Source: an uncultured Clostridia bacterium (lineage in GTDB: Bacteria; Bacillota; Clostridia; TANB77; CAG-508). From it: DNA of 64,000 nucleotides. Positions 61,639-64,000 of the stretch are shown here, in pieces (position 1 is the first letter of the stretch; every line of letters begins with the position of its first letter). The DNA lies in NCBI GenBank assembly GCA_934167685.1, contig CAKPLQ010000001.1:1-64000 (forward strand). The letters are read 5' to 3'. A program made the position numbers and the translations under genes. Below the pieces are notes generated by a model that saw only the letters and a program-made list of their open reading frames with translations, was not told the DNA's origin and did not search any database.

Positions 61639-62310
61639 ATGGAACAGTTGCTTAAGAAAAAAGAAGAAACCTATTGGAACAAAAATAATGTGAAACTTGT
61701 GGGAACAATAGAGGAAGATTTGGAATTCGATAATAGAGTTCAAAGAATCGATTTCTATATGACCAAAATAAAAGTTACACGGAAGAGTGGGAAAATTGAC
61801 CATATACCACTTATGATTTCTGAAGAATTACTGAAAAATAGAAATATACAAAAAAGTGAATTAAAAGATAAGAAAGTGTGTATTTATGGGCAGTTTAGAA
61901 CCTATGACAAAAATATTCCAGATGGGCAGTTTTTTGTAAAAATGTATGTGTTTGTAAATAAAATACATTTTTGTGATTTTGATATAATTGTAGATAACAA
62001 TATAACTACAATTGATGGTTATATCTGCAAAAAGCCAATTTTTCGGATTACTTCTTTAAGTAAGTCTAAAATAACTCAGTTATTAATAGCTGTAAATAGG
62101 AAAAATGATTCAGTAGATTATGTTCCATGCATCGCATGGAGTAAGATTGCAGAACGATCTTCAAAATTAAAGATAGGAACTCATGTTATTTGCAAAGGAA
62201 GATTACAGAGTAGAAAATATCCCAAGAAAAAGATGGATGAAGATGGAAATGTAATTGTAGAATGGAAGGAGACATATGAGATGTCGATTGTGAAAATTCA
62301 TGAGGACTAG
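61639..62310 (+). CDS. two-OB-fold single-strand DNA-binding-like protein
   Basis: 223 residues. The C-terminal half (~117-223) resembles a single-strand-binding protein: TTIDGYICKKPIFR, LIAVNRKNDSVDYVPCIAWSKIAERSSKLKIGTHVICKGRLQSRKY and a closing strand. The N-terminal half (~18-110) repeats the pattern in weaker form (VKLVGTIEEDLEF, IPLMISEE, KKVCIYGQFRTYDKNIP), so it appears to be a duplicated OB fold. There is no acidic SSB tail of the DDDIPF type; it ends VKIHED. A housekeeping SSB is normally single-OB, so this is probably an accessory member. GGAGGAG precedes the start. Confidence 0.72.
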   Translation: MEQLLKKKEETYWNKNNVKLVGTIEEDLEFDNRVQRIDFYMTKIKVTRKSGKIDHIPLMISEELLKNRNIQKSELKDKKVCIYGQFRTYDKNIPDGQFFVKMYVFVNKIHFCDFDIIVDNNITTIDGYICKKPIFRITSLSKSKITQLLIAVNRKNDSVDYVPCIAWSKIAERSSKLKIGTHVICKGRLQSRKYPKKKMDEDGNVIVEWKETYEMSIVKIHED

Positions 62311-62349
62311 GTAAGTGTAGAATTTTATAAAAAATAACTAAAAGGTGGG

Positions 62350-62384
62350 GAGGAACATGTGAAATGTTCCTCTTGCTTTTTTTT
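62350..62384 (+). terminator. terminator of the OB-fold gene
   Basis: A perfect 9-bp stem GAGGAACAT / ATGTTCCTC followed by a run of T. Confidence 0.88.
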
Positions 62385-62423
62385 ATAAAAGATGTTAAAA
62401 TACCAACAGAAAGAAGGATGATT

Positions 62424-63329
62424 ATGGGATTTTTTGATAAATTAAAACAAGGATTAAATAAAACAAAAGAATCAATAAATGAAAAAATAAATGATGTATT
62501 TAGTAATTTCAGAAAAGTAGATGAAGACTTTTTAGAAGAACTAGAAGAAGCTTTGATAATGTCAGACATAGGAATAGAAACATCAACAAAAATAATTTCT
62601 AATTTAAGAGAAAGAATGAAAAAAGAAAAAATAGAAGATGAAGAGCAAGTAAAAGAAGCATTAAGAGAAGAAATTGCGCAAATTTTAGAGATTTCAGATA
62701 ATTCATTAAAATTAGAAACAAAACCATCAGTAATTCTAGTAATAGGAGTAAATGGAGTAGGAAAAACAACATCAATAGGAAAAATGGCCGCAAGACTATC
62801 AAGAGATGGCAAAAAAGTAGTTGTTGCAGCAGCAGATACATTTAGAGCAGCTGCAGTAGAACAATTAGAAATTTGGGCTAAAAGAGCCGGAGCAGAAATT
62901 GTTAAAAGGGAAGAAGGAATAGACCCTGCATCAGTAGTATATGATGCTATAGCGAAAACTAGAGAACTAGGGGCTGACATATTAATATGTGATACAGCAG
63001 GAAGATTGCATAACAAGAAATACTTAATGGACGAGTTAAATAAAATCCAAAAAGTAATAAATAAAGAAATGCCAGAAGCATCAAAAGAAGTATTATTAGT
63101 AATAGATGCAGGAACTGGACAAAATGCAATATCACAAGTAAAAGCATTTAAAGAACAAGCTGATATTACAGGTATAGTATTGACAAAATTAGATGGAACT
63201 GCAAAAGGAGGAGCTGTAATAGGGATTGTAGAGGAAAACCAAATACCTGTTAAATTCATAGGAGTTGGGGAACAAATAGATGATATGGAGATTTTCAACT
63301 CAAAAGATTTTGCAAAGGCAATTATTTAG
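62424..63329 (+). CDS. ftsY: signal recognition particle receptor FtsY
   Basis: 302 residues from the ATG at 62424 (AGAAGGATG upstream); the frame is open from 62364 through the terminator of the preceding gene. Short N-terminal amphipathic part, N domain (~15-85), then the G domain with GVNGVGKTT, DTFRAAAVEQL, DTAGRLHNK, TKLDGTAKGG and GVGEQIDDM. GTPase receptor for the signal recognition particle. Repeat copy 13 starts two bases after its stop. Confidence 0.95.
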   Translation: MGFFDKLKQGLNKTKESINEKINDVFSNFRKVDEDFLEELEEALIMSDIGIETSTKIISNLRERMKKEKIEDEEQVKEALREEIAQILEISDNSLKLETKPSVILVIGVNGVGKTTSIGKMAARLSRDGKKVVVAAADTFRAAAVEQLEIWAKRAGAEIVKREEGIDPASVVYDAIAKTRELGADILICDTAGRLHNKKYLMDELNKIQKVINKEMPEASKEVLLVIDAGTGQNAISQVKAFKEQADITGIVLTKLDGTAKGGAVIGIVEENQIPVKFIGVGEQIDDMEIFNSKDFAKAII

Positions 63330-63330
63330 T

Positions 63331-63403
63331 GCACCGATGGGACCGGTTCTTAACGGTGCAGTATACATAAAAATGCACCGCTAAGAACCGGTCCCATCGG
63401 TGC
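63331..63403. repeat. 29-nt repeat copies 13 and 14 as an inward-facing pair
   Basis: Copy 13 (63331-63359) and copy 14 (63375-63403) are reverse complements apart from one base, with a 15-nt spacer that differs by only one base from that of copies 4/5 (GTATACATAAAAA against GTAAACATAAAAA). Between two genes of the same direction. Confidence 0.92.
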
Positions 63404-63429
63404 AGATGTGCCAAAAAAAGGAGAAAATA

Positions 63430-64000
63430 ATGGATACAAACAAATTTAGAATTAGTAAAAAAATGAGAGCAATAATTGTAATAGTATTTATTGCAATATA
63501 TGCACTAGGTACATATATATCTTTAAGAGGACAATATTTAGAATATGTAGAATTGGGAGAACAGTATGTTCAAAAATTTTTTACAGACATAAAATATAAA
63601 TATTCTATTATGGGAATAAGTTTTATATTATTAAGTATAATTTTCTATTTTACTAATAGAGGTATCAAAAAAGGGCTTAAACCATTTTTTGAACAAGAAA
63701 AAAGAGAAGTGCCAAAACTTCCTAATAAGTCAATAACACTTATAATTGCTGCAATTGCAAGTGTCATTATATCAAATCATTTGTTAGATAAAGTTTTGTT
63801 ATTTGTAAGCAATGCATCTTTTGGAAAAACTGATATAATATTTAATTTAGATATTTCATATTATATGTTTATTAAGCCATTAGTTGAAACACTAATAAAT
63901 TATTTTGTTACTTTAATGATTGCCGCAAGTGCTTATATGGCAGGATATTATATAATAATATTTAATTTATATTTTAAAGCTGTTGATAGAGAGTTGCTAG
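63430..64000 (+). CDS. UPF0182 family membrane protein (partial, runs off right end)
   Basis: The first 190 residues of a larger protein; the frame is open to the window end. Membrane helices at ~12-32, ~56-74, ~97-118 and ~150-175. The block FNLDISYYMFIKPLVETL resembles the DISFYLFxLP block of the UPF0182 family, whose members are about 900 residues long and of unknown function. AAAGGAG lies 6 nt before the ATG. Confidence 0.8.
   Translation, partial: MDTNKFRISKKMRAIIVIVFIAIYALGTYISLRGQYLEYVELGEQYVQKFFTDIKYKYSIMGISFILLSIIFYFTNRGIKKGLKPFFEQEKREVPKLPNKSITLIIAAIASVIISNHLLDKVLLFVSNASFGKTDIIFNLDISYYMFIKPLVETLINYFVTLMIAASAYMAGYYIIIFNLYFKAVDRELL

Noticed and set aside
62186..63298. 370-residue minus-strand ORF opposite ftsY
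   Set aside because: It is antisense to clear FtsY GTPase motifs, is serine/phenylalanine-rich by composition, and has no family match or start signal.

Overview
The window is chromosomal DNA from a low-GC (roughly 28-30 %), endospore-forming Gram-positive bacterium, most likely an uncultured member of the Clostridia. The evidence is an alpha/beta small acid-soluble spore protein, SpoVT and SpoIVB, a glycine T-box in front of a single-chain glycyl-tRNA synthetase, LCP/BY-kinase/PHP-phosphatase capsule control genes, a sortase, strong GGAGG ribosome-binding sites and A/T-rich sigma-A promoters. No phage, integrase, transposase or CRISPR locus is visible.

Layout. 1-8.4 kb: housekeeping genes (YihY-type membrane protein, a frameshifted M14 peptidase, a guanine-deaminase-like enzyme, a small zinc-ribbon membrane protein, tmRNA, a coiled-coil protein, spoVT, mutS2). 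8.4-9.0 kb: hpf. 9.1-39.7 kb: a 30-kb surface-polysaccharide region with two assembly lines. The first (9.15-24.0 kb) has its own phosphoglycosyltransferase, glycosyltransferases, polymerase, flippase, UDP-glucuronate epimerase and UDP-glucose dehydrogenase. A central block (24.2-28.7 kb) carries a sortase with its probable substrate, a Wzz-like protein, a BY-kinase and its PHP phosphatase. The second line (28.9-38.7 kb) repeats the same set of functions, but its flippase is frameshifted; an LCP ligase closes the region. 39.9-41.4 kb: spore protein gene, HAD phosphatase and a cluster of palindromic repeats. 41.5-52.0 kb: a compact Tad/type IV-pilus-like system (CpaB-, CpaE-, CpaF-like proteins, one large TadB/TadC-like membrane protein) followed by six small single-pass proteins, five of them mutually related. 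52.1-64.0 kb: spoIVB, a DUF5662-like gene, trmB, tRNA-Trp, an M23 peptidase, rqcH, an orphan gene, T-box plus glyS, a membrane protein, glmM, a two-OB-fold protein, ftsY and the start of a UPF0182 gene.

Two things stand out. (1) The Tad-like locus has no visible prepilin peptidase or secretin, a membrane-anchored ATPase, and a family of leader-less pilin-like proteins sharing one motif; it may be a divergent surface-fibre or secretion machine. (2) Fourteen copies of an exactly 29-nt palindromic repeat with an almost invariant 12-nt core (GGGACCGGTTCT) lie between genes, eight of them as inward-facing pairs. In one case the repeats have become part of the end of a protein gene (HAD phosphatase), and in another they supply a stop codon (mutS2).

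All calls rest on reading the sequence and on recognising families by motif; no database search was possible.
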